64,000 nt of DNA, from assembly GCF_030815125.1 (NCBI RefSeq), contig NZ_JAUSWH010000011.1, positions 62,001 through 126,000 on the forward strand, in the 5' to 3' direction. The translations under genes and the position numbers were made by a program. The stretch is from Allorhizobium paknamense. GTDB lineage: Bacteria; Pseudomonadota; Alphaproteobacteria; Rhizobiales; Rhizobiaceae. The notes below the pieces were generated by a model that saw nothing but the letters and a program-made list of their open reading frames with translations, had not been told where the DNA came from and made no database searches. Of the stretch, positions 1-7,578 are shown piece by piece. The first letter of the stretch is position 1. Each line of letters opens with the position of its first letter.

Positions 1-1410
1 TCAGCCTTCAGCCTCCCGCCGCACCCGCACCACTGTCACCGTACAGGGGGCTTTTGAGGCAACCTCGCCTGCGACACTGCCGAGAAGCGCGCGCCGCTGC
101 GCACCGGTTCTTGCGCCCATGACGATATGGTCCACGTCATTGTCACGGGCATAATCCAGAATGGCGCTGGCGGGAGAGGTGCTTTCCAGAACGTGGCAGG
201 TGGTCTGGCCTTCATATTGCAGCGGGGCTGCCCAGCTTTTGAGGGCGCCCAGCCGCACTGCATGCTTGTTATGGCCCTGTTCGTCCAGATCGCTGTCCAG
301 TCCGATGCGGGCGATTTTCAGGATATTCAGGCAGGCGAGCCGCGCGCCCGGTGAACGGGCCATGATCCGGCCCACCGTCAGCCGCATGGCATCGGCCACC
401 TCCCCGGATGTGGCCTCAAGGTCGAGCGCCACGAGAATGATCGGGGCGTTGGCAAGCGCGGCGGTGGCGGCGCCCGGCTTGAGAAGCTCGATCGGGTCGG
501 GGTTGAGGCGGCGCTTCGTCACCTCCGCCCAGCCATCCTGCCTGCGTTTTTCGGCCCGCGCTGTGAGCTGGACGGCGGAGAGATCGGAGAGATCCAGCGC
601 CAGTTGCGCGGCGGCCGGGTAGCGCCGCGCCGGATTGACTTCCAGACAGCGCAGGATCACCTCCTGAAGCGGTGGCGGCAGATCGGGCCGCAGGGCGCAA
701 GGCGGCGGCGGGTCGCGCCAGAGCCGCTTCTTCAGCCCCTTCATCCGTTGCGGATCGCCAAAGGGGCGCTTGCCGGTCGAGAAAAAATAGAGCAGCACGC
801 CGAGCGCAAAAATATCGGAGCGGAAATCGCTGCGCACGCCCAGGATCTGCTCCGGCGCCATATAGGGCGCGGTGCCATAGGGCAGGCGAAACTCCTCCTG
901 CATCAGATCCGGCAGGTCGAGATGGCGGGCAAGGCCAAAGTCGATCAGCACCGCCTCGCCGCTGTCGCGCAGCAGGATGTTCGAGGGCTTGATGTCGAGA
1001 TGCACCACATGCTGGCGATGCAGATCGGCAAGTGCTGTGGCGATGCGCTGGCCAAGCGAGATCACCTCCTCGGCAGGCAGCGGCAGTTTTTCCAGCAGCG
1101 GATAGAGCGAGCGGCTCGGCAGCCGCTCGAAGACGATATAGGGCTGGCGGGAAAAATCGCCATTTGCCACGAAGCGCGGCACATGCCGCCCGGAAATGCG
1201 CGGCAGGATCATCTGCTCCATCTCGAAGCCCACGATCATTGCCGGGTCGGTCCCGGCGCTCATATCCGGCACTTTCATCAGCAGCGGAAAATAATAATCG
1301 GGATGGGTGACGGAATAGAGCCGCGCCATGCCGCCCTTATGCGCCTCTTCGATCACGGTGAAACCGTCTATGAGGCTGCCGGGCTTGAGTTTGCTGAGCG
1401 GCATGGTCAT
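1..1410 (-). CDS. Ser/Thr protein kinase fused to a universal stress protein domain
   Basis: 469 aa. The N-terminal half is a Hanks-type kinase: probable ATP-binding lysine K46 in LLMKVPD, catalytic loop HLDIKPSN at about 137-144, DFG at 157-159 and an APE-type motif (MAPEQ) near 185. The C-terminal part, from about residue 325 (IILVALDLEA) to the end (HIVMGARTG...GSVAGEVASKAPCTVTVVR), is a UspA-type nucleotide-binding fold with the usual G-x2-G-x9-G-[ST]-like ending. The stop codon is the first three bases of the window, so the protein is complete. Its start overlaps the stop of the upstream phosphoesterase by 4 bp, so the two are translationally coupled. Kinase and USP families are recognised by motif. 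A role in stress signalling is inference and the substrate is unknown. Confidence 0.88.
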   Translation of the reverse strand: MTMPLSKLKPGSLIDGFTVIEEAHKGGMARLYSVTHPDYYFPLLMKVPDMSAGTDPAMIVGFEMEQMILPRISGRHVPRFVANGDFSRQPYIVFERLPSRSLYPLLEKLPLPAEEVISLGQRIATALADLHRQHVVHLDIKPSNILLRDSGEAVLIDFGLARHLDLPDLMQEEFRLPYGTAPYMAPEQILGVRSDFRSDIFALGVLLYFFSTGKRPFGDPQRMKGLKKRLWRDPPPPCALRPDLPPPLQEVILRCLEVNPARRYPAAAQLALDLSDLSAVQLTARAEKRRQDGWAEVTKRRLNPDPIELLKPGAATAALANAPIILVALDLEATSGEVADAMRLTVGRIMARSPGARLACLNILKIARIGLDSDLDEQGHNKHAVRLGALKSWAAPLQYEGQTTCHVLESTSPASAILDYARDNDVDHIVMGARTGAQRRALLGSVAGEVASKAPCTVTVVRVRREAEG

Positions 1411-2147
1411 TTCCCCCGGTAAAGACGGGTGGCGAGGGTTTCCGGCAGGCCTGCAGCGCGGATCGCCTGAGCGGCGGCATCGACATCATAGGGCGCGCGC
1501 AGAAAGGAGAGCGCGCCGCTTGCGGTATCGTAGAGGCCGAAGGCAGCGGCAGGATCGCCATCGCGCGGCTGGCCGACCGAGCCCATGACGCTCAGCCAGC
1601 GCCGCTGCGGCAAAAGCGGAATGGCGGTGGCGGAATGGGGGGTGAAGGAAATGATCCGCCCACCGGGACCCAGCGCATAAAGGGCGGGCCGGTGCACATG
1701 CCCGCAAAAGCTCAAGCGGCTGTCGCAGGCGGAAAAATGCTGGTCCGCCGCGTCCACATCGGTCACGTAATGAAAGCGTTCCGGCGCGGCGGCATCGCCA
1801 TGCACATAGAGCCGCTCCTCGTCGCGGGCGCGGATCGGCAGGCCGGTCAAAAAGGAAATCTGCTCCGAGGTGAGCGCGGAACGGGTCCAGTGCAGGGCGG
1901 CACGGGCCTGTTCGTTCAGCGAGATATGCGGATCGGTGAGCGCCTGATCGTGATTGCCGCGCACGGCAAGGGCGCCTTTTTCAACCAGTTGCCGGGTCTT
2001 TTCCAGACACCAGGCCGGATCTCCGCCATAACCGACAACATCGCCGAGAATGACGATACGTTCGGCACCCGCATGATCTGCGGCCTGCAGAACAGCCTCA
2101 TAGGCCTGACGATTGCCGTGAATATCCGAAAACAGCGCAATCCGCAT
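1407..2147 (-). CDS. Calcineurin-like metallophosphoesterase
   Basis: About 246 aa. The four metal-binding blocks of the calcineurin-like superfamily are present in order: D8-I-H10, G35-D36 with GDVVGYGGDP, G-N65-H66-D67 and the late CGHVHRP. An in-frame start 8 codons upstream exists (2171), but the ATG at 2145-2147 is preceded by a strong GGGAGGG ribosome site and gives a product beginning MRIALFSDIHG, as is usual for the family. It is the first gene of a two-gene unit with the kinase-USP gene. A phosphoprotein phosphatase paired with the kinase is an attractive but unproven reading; nucleotide or phosphodiester substrates are equally possible for this fold. Confidence 0.85.
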   Translation of the reverse strand: MRIALFSDIHGNRQAYEAVLQAADHAGAERIVILGDVVGYGGDPAWCLEKTRQLVEKGALAVRGNHDQALTDPHISLNEQARAALHWTRSALTSEQISFLTGLPIRARDEERLYVHGDAAAPERFHYVTDVDAADQHFSACDSRLSFCGHVHRPALYALGPGGRIISFTPHSATAIPLLPQRRWLSVMGSVGQPRDGDPAAAFGLYDTASGALSFLRAPYDVDAAAQAIRAAGLPETLATRLYRGK

Positions 2148-2286
2148 CAGCCCTCCCGGCGCTTGCATCATGCTGTTGTTCTAACGCTTCGGAAGGGAGA
2201 CCGCTATTGGCGAATAGTTTCGAGTCATAATCGAGTTCCGAGGAAGCATCCGGTGACAGAACTGTCACCGGATGTTGAATGTTTCC

Positions 2287-2419
2287 GCCCTATACCAAGG
2301 CATCGAAGATGCATACGCATCCTCGCCTTGAAAGAATTTCGAATATCTCAAATGCATCAGGGGCTTGAGATATTCGAAAAGGGAATACGAACGGTCATTT
2401 TCAATGACCGTTCGTATTA
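2287..2419. repeat. Triple-hairpin interspersed repeat, copy 1
   Basis: About 130 bp holding three consecutive inverted repeats: a short one with the words GATGC/GCATCCTCGCCTT, a middle one (TTCGAATATCTCAA against TTGAGATATTCGAA), and a tight one (ATACGAACGGTCATT against AATGACCGTTCGTAT). The same three hairpins in the same order and in reverse orientation occur at 18618-18748, and a truncated copy occurs at 3078-3131. The outer end of this copy contributes the TAA stop of the neighbouring FKBP gene. It looks like a non-coding mobile or REP-type rhizobial repeat. The 245-bp gap between the phosphoesterase and the FKBP gene is mostly this element. Confidence 0.75.
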
Positions 2420-2854
2420 GGCCGCCTGAACGATATCGACCAGTTCGACATCGAAGATCAGATCCTGGCCCGCCAGCGGGTGATTGGCATCGATGGTCAC
2501 GACATCCGGGGCGACATCGGTGACGGTCACGACCAGTGGCGCGCCATTGCCGCTCTGGGCCTGCAACCGTGTGCCGGGCACGAGATTGATATTGGCCGGG
2601 ATCAGCGAGCGGGCGACCTGCTGAACCTTTTCCGGATCATGCGGGCCATAGGCCTGCTCGGCGGGCACGGTCACGCGCTGGCTTTCGCCGACATTCATGC
2701 CGTCCACCTGCTGTTCCAGCCCCGGAATGATCTGGCCTGCGCCGATTTCGAACTGCAGCGGCTCGCGTTCACGCGAGGTATCGAACTGGCTGCCATCCGT
2801 CAGAAGGCCTGTATAGTGGATGCGGACGGTATCGCCGTTTTTTGCCTGGGTCAT
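2417..2854 (-). CDS. FKBP-type peptidyl-prolyl cis-trans isomerase
   Basis: 145 aa. The open frame extends further upstream to 3016, but the start is placed at 2854 because the product then begins MTQAKNGDTVRIHYTGLL. That is the usual start of short SlyD/FkpB-like proteins, and AAAGGA lies just upstream. FKBP hallmarks are GSQFDTSREREPLQFEIG, GQIIPGLEQQVDGMNVGE and VPAEQAYGPHDP, followed by an insert-in-flap region. There is no signal peptide in the chosen form, so it is a cytoplasmic folding factor. The gene sits alone between two inverted copies of the triple-hairpin repeat, and its stop codon is formed by the end of copy 1. Confidence 0.85.
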   Translation of the reverse strand: MTQAKNGDTVRIHYTGLLTDGSQFDTSREREPLQFEIGAGQIIPGLEQQVDGMNVGESQRVTVPAEQAYGPHDPEKVQQVARSLIPANINLVPGTRLQAQSGNGAPLVVTVTDVAPDVVTIDANHPLAGQDLIFDVELVDIVQAA

Positions 2855-3077
2855 GGAGAAGTCCTTTCCTGATCGGGCATGGCCTTTGCTATGGCCCGCC
2901 TCTCTGGGTTCGGCGGTCAGGCTGACTGCCGCCATCGGAGCGCATGACAAGTGGGGGCATGCGATCAGCATGCCGTGCGCGTCATGGTAACTATCGGCGA
3001 AAACGGTCGGTTCCACGGCTAGAACAAGAAAATTTCGTGACCCGGCGAAGAAACGGACAGGATCATGTCCTGGCTGA

Positions 3078-3131
3078 TACGAACGGTCATTGAAGAAAAT
3101 GACCGTTCGTATTCGATTTCGAATATCTCAA
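3078..3131. repeat. Triple-hairpin interspersed repeat, truncated copy 3
   Basis: Contains the tight hairpin (ACGAACGGTCATT, a short spacer, AATGACCGTTCGTATT) followed by the first arm of the second hairpin (TTCGAATATCTCAA), then stops. Orientation is opposite to copy 1. The truncated edge supplies the TGA stop codon of the adjacent ABC permease gene (3128-3130). Confidence 0.7.
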
Positions 3132-3970
3132 GCCGCCGGTTGCTGTTTGGCGCGGGCGACGATTTGCGTCGGGCTGACGAATTGCAGCGCGATGACCAGC
3201 CAGAACAGGGTCGTGACCATATAGACCACGGCCATGGCGTCGATGGACTGGGCGGCGCGCACGCCGGAGGCGAAGACGGCGTAATAGAGCGAGACGACGA
3301 GTGTCTGCGTCGTCGGCCCTGCAATCAGGAAGGTCAGCTCGAACATGGCGATGGTGCGCACCAGCACCAGCAGCAGGGCCGCCAGCATGCCGGGCAGCAG
3401 CAGCGGAAACAGGATGCGGATGAACAGGCTCCAGGTGCCGGCGCCGAACACCCGGGCGGCGGCTTCGATCCGCGGATCGATCTGCTCGATGAAAGGGATC
3501 ATCACCAGAATGACGAAGGGCAGCGACGGGACAAGATTGATCAGCACCACGCCCCAGAAGGTGCCGCCCAGACCGAGCTTGTAGAGAAGCGTGGCCAGCG
3601 GAATGCCATAGGTGAGCGGCGGCACCAGAAGCGGCAGCAGGAAGGTGAGGATGACCAGCCGCTTGCCCGGAAAATCCCGCCGCGCCAGCGCATAGGCGGT
3701 GACGACGCCCAGCAGGCCGGAGACCAGCACCACGGCAAAAGTGATCTGGAAGGTGACGGTGATGACATCGGCCAGCTGGAATTCCGACCAGGCATCGGAA
3801 TACCAGCGCGTCGTCCAGCCGGCGGGCAGCCATGTGCCCAGCCAGCGCCGGGCAAAGGAGTTGATCACCACCGAAGCGATGACGGCGGCGAGATTGAGAA
3901 TGAAGAGGCCCGTCAGCGCCCAGACGGCGAAGCGCCAGAGTTTCGAGGCAAGTCCCTGATCGCGGATCAT
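3128..3970 (-). CDS. ABC transporter permease (PotC-like, second permease)
   Basis: 280 aa inner-membrane protein of the binding-protein-dependent permease family. Six hydrophobic segments can be traced, beginning with ALTGLFILNLAAVIASVVI. The cytoplasmic EAA loop, which contacts the ATPase, is visible as EAAARVFGAGTWSLFIRILFPLLLPGM near residues 170-195. It lies 3 bp after the first permease gene and is the last gene of the importer operon (binding protein, ATPase, permease, permease). The family serves polyamines, Fe(III), phosphonates and similar solutes; nothing here decides the substrate. The C-terminus (QIVARAKQQPAA) ends at a stop codon lying in the neighbouring repeat. Confidence 0.88.
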   Translation of the reverse strand: MIRDQGLASKLWRFAVWALTGLFILNLAAVIASVVINSFARRWLGTWLPAGWTTRWYSDAWSEFQLADVITVTFQITFAVVLVSGLLGVVTAYALARRDFPGKRLVILTFLLPLLVPPLTYGIPLATLLYKLGLGGTFWGVVLINLVPSLPFVILVMIPFIEQIDPRIEAAARVFGAGTWSLFIRILFPLLLPGMLAALLLVLVRTIAMFELTFLIAGPTTQTLVVSLYYAVFASGVRAAQSIDAMAVVYMVTTLFWLVIALQFVSPTQIVARAKQQPAA

Positions 3971-3973
3971 GGC

Positions 3974-4852
3974 TTATCCTTTCGTGCCGGCCACGGGGCC
4001 GCGATAGAAGAAGGCGCGCAGTGCCAGCACGGCAAGCACGATGACGAGTTCCACCACGCCCATGATGATGGCGATGGCCGAGCCCAGCGAGTGGTCATAT
4101 TGCTCGAAGGCGGCCTGGTAGGCGGCAATGGAGATGACGCGCGTCGGCCCCGCCGGTGCGCCGAGCAGCACGGCAGAGGGAAAGACCGCGAAAGCCTGCA
4201 CGAAGGACAGGCAGAAGGTCACCACCAGCCCCGGCACCAGAAGCGGCAGGAAGACGCGCAGGAAGCGCTTGCGGGCATTGGCGCCCAATGTTGCCGCCGC
4301 CTGCTCGATGGCCGGATCGATGCCGGTCACGTAGGAGAGCGTCAGCAGAAAGGCGAAGGGAAAGCCCGAGATCAGCAGCGAAGCGAAGACGCCCCAGTAA
4401 TTGTTGGTGAGCTTGACCGGATGGTCGAGCAGGCCAATCAGGATGAGGCTGCGGTTGAACCAGCCCTGCGGCCCGAGAAAGGTCAAAAGACCATCGGCAA
4501 TGAAGACGGTACCGAGCGTGACCGGCAGCACGAGAATGGTGGTGAGCAGCCTTTGCCGCCGCATCAGCCGCACGCGAAAGGCAATGGGCAGCGCCAGACC
4601 GAGATTGATGATGGTCACCGGCAGCGCCAGCCAGAGCGTGGCGGCGATGGTGCCATACTGGAAAGGATCGCTGAAGAAGGTCTTGTAATTCTGATACCAG
4701 GGGCCGGCCATCGGCATCAGAGAATCGATGATGCCGTAGACGAAGGGGTAGATGAACAGCGCCAGGATCACCAGAAAGCCCGGCAGCACCAGGAGCGTGG
4801 TGCCGTCAATGCCCCTGGCGGCAAGGCTGAGACGGAGGGAAGGCGTGTTCAT
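3974..4852 (-). CDS. ABC transporter permease (PotB-like, first permease)
   Basis: 292 aa. An N-terminal membrane segment (LVLPGFLVILALFIYPFVYGI) is typical of the PotB/MalF-type permeases. The EAA-type loop is EQAAATLGANARKRFLRVFLPLLVPG. The start overlaps the end of the ATPase gene by 4 bp (4849-4852), showing translational coupling. It forms the membrane channel with the permease gene downstream. Substrate unknown. Confidence 0.88.
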   Translation of the reverse strand: MNTPSLRLSLAARGIDGTTLLVLPGFLVILALFIYPFVYGIIDSLMPMAGPWYQNYKTFFSDPFQYGTIAATLWLALPVTIINLGLALPIAFRVRLMRRQRLLTTILVLPVTLGTVFIADGLLTFLGPQGWFNRSLILIGLLDHPVKLTNNYWGVFASLLISGFPFAFLLTLSYVTGIDPAIEQAAATLGANARKRFLRVFLPLLVPGLVVTFCLSFVQAFAVFPSAVLLGAPAGPTRVISIAAYQAAFEQYDHSLGSAIAIIMGVVELVIVLAVLALRAFFYRGPVAGTKG

Positions 4853-5961
4853 GCCGCGCTCCCTGTCCGGGCTGCCTTGAAGATCAGGGCACGGCCTTCC
4901 GCAGGGCGAACGCTGGTTCTGGCGCCGCGCGGCAGCGCCTGATCGGCGCGGAAATAGAGGTCGCTGCCATCCGCCGTCTTGCCGGAGCCGAAAAAGGCGC
5001 GTCCGCGATATTCCATGGTGGTCACGGTCACCGGAATGCCGCTGCCGTCTTCCACCGCCACCAGATCTTCGGGCCGGACGCTGAGAATGGCGCTATCGCC
5101 GGGGTTGAGCGTATCGCGGGTCATCCCCGTCACCCTTGCTCCTGCGGCCTCGATTTCGGCGCTGCCGCCGGAGGTGGCGGTAATGCGGCCCGGAATGCGC
5201 GTGCGAAAACCCATGAAATCGGCCACGTCCACATGGTTGGGGCGCTGGTAGAGATCTTCCGGCGTGCCGATCTGCATGATGTGGCCCTGGCTCATCACCA
5301 CGATGCGGTCGGCCATGGACAGCGCCTCGTCCTGGTCATGGGTGACATAGATGGTGGTGGAGCCGATCTGGTCGTGAATGGCGCGGATATCGGCGCGCAT
5401 TTCCAGGCGCAGCTTGGCATCGAGGTTGGAGAGCGGTTCATCCATCAGCACCACCGGCGGACGGATGACGATGGCGCGGGCAATGGCCACGCGCTGCTGC
5501 TGGCCGCCGGAAAGCTGTCCGGGCAGTTTGTTGGCTTGTGCGCCGAGCCGCACCAGATCGAGCGCCGCATCGATCCGCTTTTCCGCTTCCGGTCCCTTGA
5601 TACCGCGCATGCTGAGCCCGAAGCCGACATTGCGGCGCACATTCATGTGCGGAAACAGCGCATAGCTTTGGAAAACCATGCCGAAGCCGCGTTTTTCCGG
5701 CTCCAGCTGATCGATACGCTCGCCCCCAACCCGGATTTCACCGCCCGTCAGCGGCAAGAGACCGGCAATGCAGTTGAGTGCGGTGGATTTGCCGCAGCCG
5801 GAAGGCCCAAGCAGGGCAATGAACTCGCCCGGCTCGATGGAGAGATCGATACCGTCCAGCGCCGTATAAGCGCCAAAGGCACGGCGAAGGCCGACAAGCT
5901 CCAGCCGCGCGCCCTGCTTGGGAGACGGCTGCCGGGAAGCGGGAAGGGGGGACGACATCAC
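4849..5961 (-). CDS. ABC transporter ATP-binding protein (PotA/UgpC-like)
   Basis: 370 aa. Walker A GPSGCGKST, signature LSGGQQQRVAIARAI, Walker B VVLMDEPLSNLD and the switch histidine in IYVTHDQDEA are all intact. The C-terminal third (about 250-370: GFRTRIPGRITA..., ILSVRPEDLVAVE...) is the TOBE regulatory domain found in polyamine/sugar/iron importer ATPases. It lies downstream of the binding-protein gene, separated by a strong hairpin (6151-6190) and a short repeat, and overlaps the first permease gene. It energises import through the two permeases. Confidence 0.9.
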   Translation of the reverse strand: MMSSPLPASRQPSPKQGARLELVGLRRAFGAYTALDGIDLSIEPGEFIALLGPSGCGKSTALNCIAGLLPLTGGEIRVGGERIDQLEPEKRGFGMVFQSYALFPHMNVRRNVGFGLSMRGIKGPEAEKRIDAALDLVRLGAQANKLPGQLSGGQQQRVAIARAIVIRPPVVLMDEPLSNLDAKLRLEMRADIRAIHDQIGSTTIYVTHDQDEALSMADRIVVMSQGHIMQIGTPEDLYQRPNHVDVADFMGFRTRIPGRITATSGGSAEIEAAGARVTGMTRDTLNPGDSAILSVRPEDLVAVEDGSGIPVTVTTMEYRGRAFFGSGKTADGSDLYFRADQALPRGARTSVRPAEGRALIFKAARTGSAA

Positions 5962-6085
5962 GGCAAACTCCTGTTTGCGATGTTAAAAATACAAAAAACC
6001 GGTCCAGCCGGTGAAACCGGCTGGCTTATCCTGTCGATGTGGGGCGCTGACCTTCGTGTGAACGTAGTCCGGCGGCCGTTGTTTG

Positions 6086-6142
6086 AGAGCATTGTCCCGA
6101 GAAAAGTGTAGTCGCGGTTTTCCGTCCGGAAATGCGTAAAAC
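6086..6142. repeat. Short rhizobial palindromic repeat (family B), copy
   Basis: Contains GAGAGCATTGTCCCGAGAAAAGT followed by GGTTTTCCGTCCGGAAATGCG. The same words recur at 14604-14653, 20304-20418 (two copies), 33211-33272 and 51803-51871. It is non-coding, always intergenic, and resembles the small repeats scattered through Rhizobium/Agrobacterium chromosomes. Confidence 0.7.
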
Positions 6143-6150
6143 AATAGCTT

Positions 6151-6190
6151 AGAGCACGTCCGGTGGACCCGTGTTCACCGGACGTGCTCT
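6151..6190 (-). terminator. Perfect 15-bp hairpin downstream of the solute-binding gene
   Basis: AGAGCACGTCCGGTG at 6151-6165 is exactly complementary to CACCGGACGTGCTCT at 6176-6190, with a 10-nt loop. It begins 4 nt after the binding-protein stop codon (read on the minus strand). There is no clear T-tract, so it may be a partial terminator or an mRNA-stabilising structure that lets the binding-protein part of the transcript exceed the ATPase/permease part, a common arrangement in importer operons. Confidence 0.6.
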
Positions 6191-6194
6191 AGGG

Positions 6195-7370
6195 TCAGCC
6201 CTTGGCCGCGCCGATCTTCTCGTCCCAGATGCGGAAGGCATCGACGATTTTTGCCGGATCAAGCGGCACTTCCAGCGGATTGTTGGCAATCCAGTCGTCA
6301 TAGTCCTTGCGGCCGAATTCGGCGATGGCGTCCTGGCTCTTCTTCGGCGCCATGTCGATGGTGACATCCTTTACCGCCGGGCCGGGATAGAAATAGCCGT
6401 CATCGAAGGCGATCGCCTGCTGCTTGGGCTGCAGGATGAAGTTGATGACATCGAGAAGAACCGTCAGCTTTTCCTCGGAAACGCCCTTGGGGATCGCGGC
6501 GTAATGGGCATCCGTCACCCAGTGGAAGCCCTTGAGCGTCGCGACCTTCGCCTCTTCCGGCACGATGCCCAGCACGCGCGGATTGATGTCCCAGCCGGTG
6601 GTGGTCACCACGATGTCGCGGGTGCCTTCGCCCAGCTCCTTCATCACCTGCGTGGTGCCGGTGCCGTAATATTCGATATTTTCGCCCAGCGCCTTCAGAT
6701 AGTCCCAGGTCTTGGCCCAGCCATTGACCGGGTCCTTCGGATCCTTGTCGCCGAGCAGATAGGGCAGGCCCATCAGGAAGGTGCGGCCCGGGCCGGAATT
6801 GGCGGGGCGGGCGTACATGAAGCGCTTCGGGTTGGCCTTGGTCCAGGCCAGCAGTTCCTCCGCCGTGGACGGCACCTGCTTGACGCGGTCCGGCATGTAT
6901 TCGATCAGCGGGCCGGAGGGGTAATAGGTGACGACCACGCCCTGGTCCTTGGCAAGGCCCTGCATCTTGTAGGCCTGTGGCAGCAGGATGTTCTGAAGAT
7001 CCGGCAGGTCGGTCTTATGGGCGGAGAGATCGGTCCAGAGGTTCTGCGCCAGACCGGCGGCCAGTGCATCGGTGCCGGTCAGGACGAGATCGATATCGAT
7101 CTTGCCGGCGGCCTGCTGTGCCTTGATCTTGGCGGGCAGTTCCGGGGCCGGGGCCTTGGTGAAGGCGAAGCGGGATACCCATTGCGGCTTGGCGGCCGCA
7201 TAGGCTTCGAACATGCCCTGCGTCAGCGCCAGATTGCCGGCCACATCGGCAATCGTGATGGTCACCGGGCTCGCCGGCGCCTTCAGGGCCGCCAGGCTGA
7301 AACGCGGTATCATGGCCATGCCCGCCACACCGGCGGCTGTGCCCATCAGGCCTCTTCTGCTGATTTTCAT
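6195..7370 (-). CDS. ABC transporter extracellular solute-binding protein (family 1)
   Basis: 391 aa. The N-terminus MKISRRGLMGTAAGVAGMAM carries a twin-arginine-like SRRGLMG motif before a hydrophobic stretch, suggesting Tat export to the periplasm. The mature part has the two-lobed family 1 character (ITIADVAGNLALTQGMFEAYAAAK near the front; VLDVINFILQPKQQAIAFDDGYFYPGPA near the end). It is the first gene of the importer operon with the ATPase and two permeases. The ligand cannot be read from sequence; related systems bind polyamines, iron chelates or small organic acids. About 200 bp upstream, up to the histidine kinase gene, hold its presumed promoter. Confidence 0.85.
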   Translation of the reverse strand: MKISRRGLMGTAAGVAGMAMIPRFSLAALKAPASPVTITIADVAGNLALTQGMFEAYAAAKPQWVSRFAFTKAPAPELPAKIKAQQAAGKIDIDLVLTGTDALAAGLAQNLWTDLSAHKTDLPDLQNILLPQAYKMQGLAKDQGVVVTYYPSGPLIEYMPDRVKQVPSTAEELLAWTKANPKRFMYARPANSGPGRTFLMGLPYLLGDKDPKDPVNGWAKTWDYLKALGENIEYYGTGTTQVMKELGEGTRDIVVTTTGWDINPRVLGIVPEEAKVATLKGFHWVTDAHYAAIPKGVSEEKLTVLLDVINFILQPKQQAIAFDDGYFYPGPAVKDVTIDMAPKKSQDAIAEFGRKDYDDWIANNPLEVPLDPAKIVDAFRIWDEKIGAAKG

Positions 7371-7578
7371 TGCTCAATCCTCCCAATTTACCGGGGTGTC
7401 CCGGCACTCCCGCGAAAGTAATATGCTAGTATGCGAAGGTCTGTCAATCATATCCTAAAAAGCCGGGTCTGCGTCTTTGGAAGCATGCGTGGAGGTGTTC
7501 CCTTGATATACGGGGGGGCACGCATGGCCGCCGCCCGCGGAGGCGGGCGCCTGCCGGAGCATCGGTTGGGAAAGAGGA

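Noticed and set aside
3065..4942. 625-codon plus-strand frame opposite the ABC permeases
   Set aside because: Composed of Gln/His/Gly/Asp-rich low-information sequence opposite two well-formed permeases.
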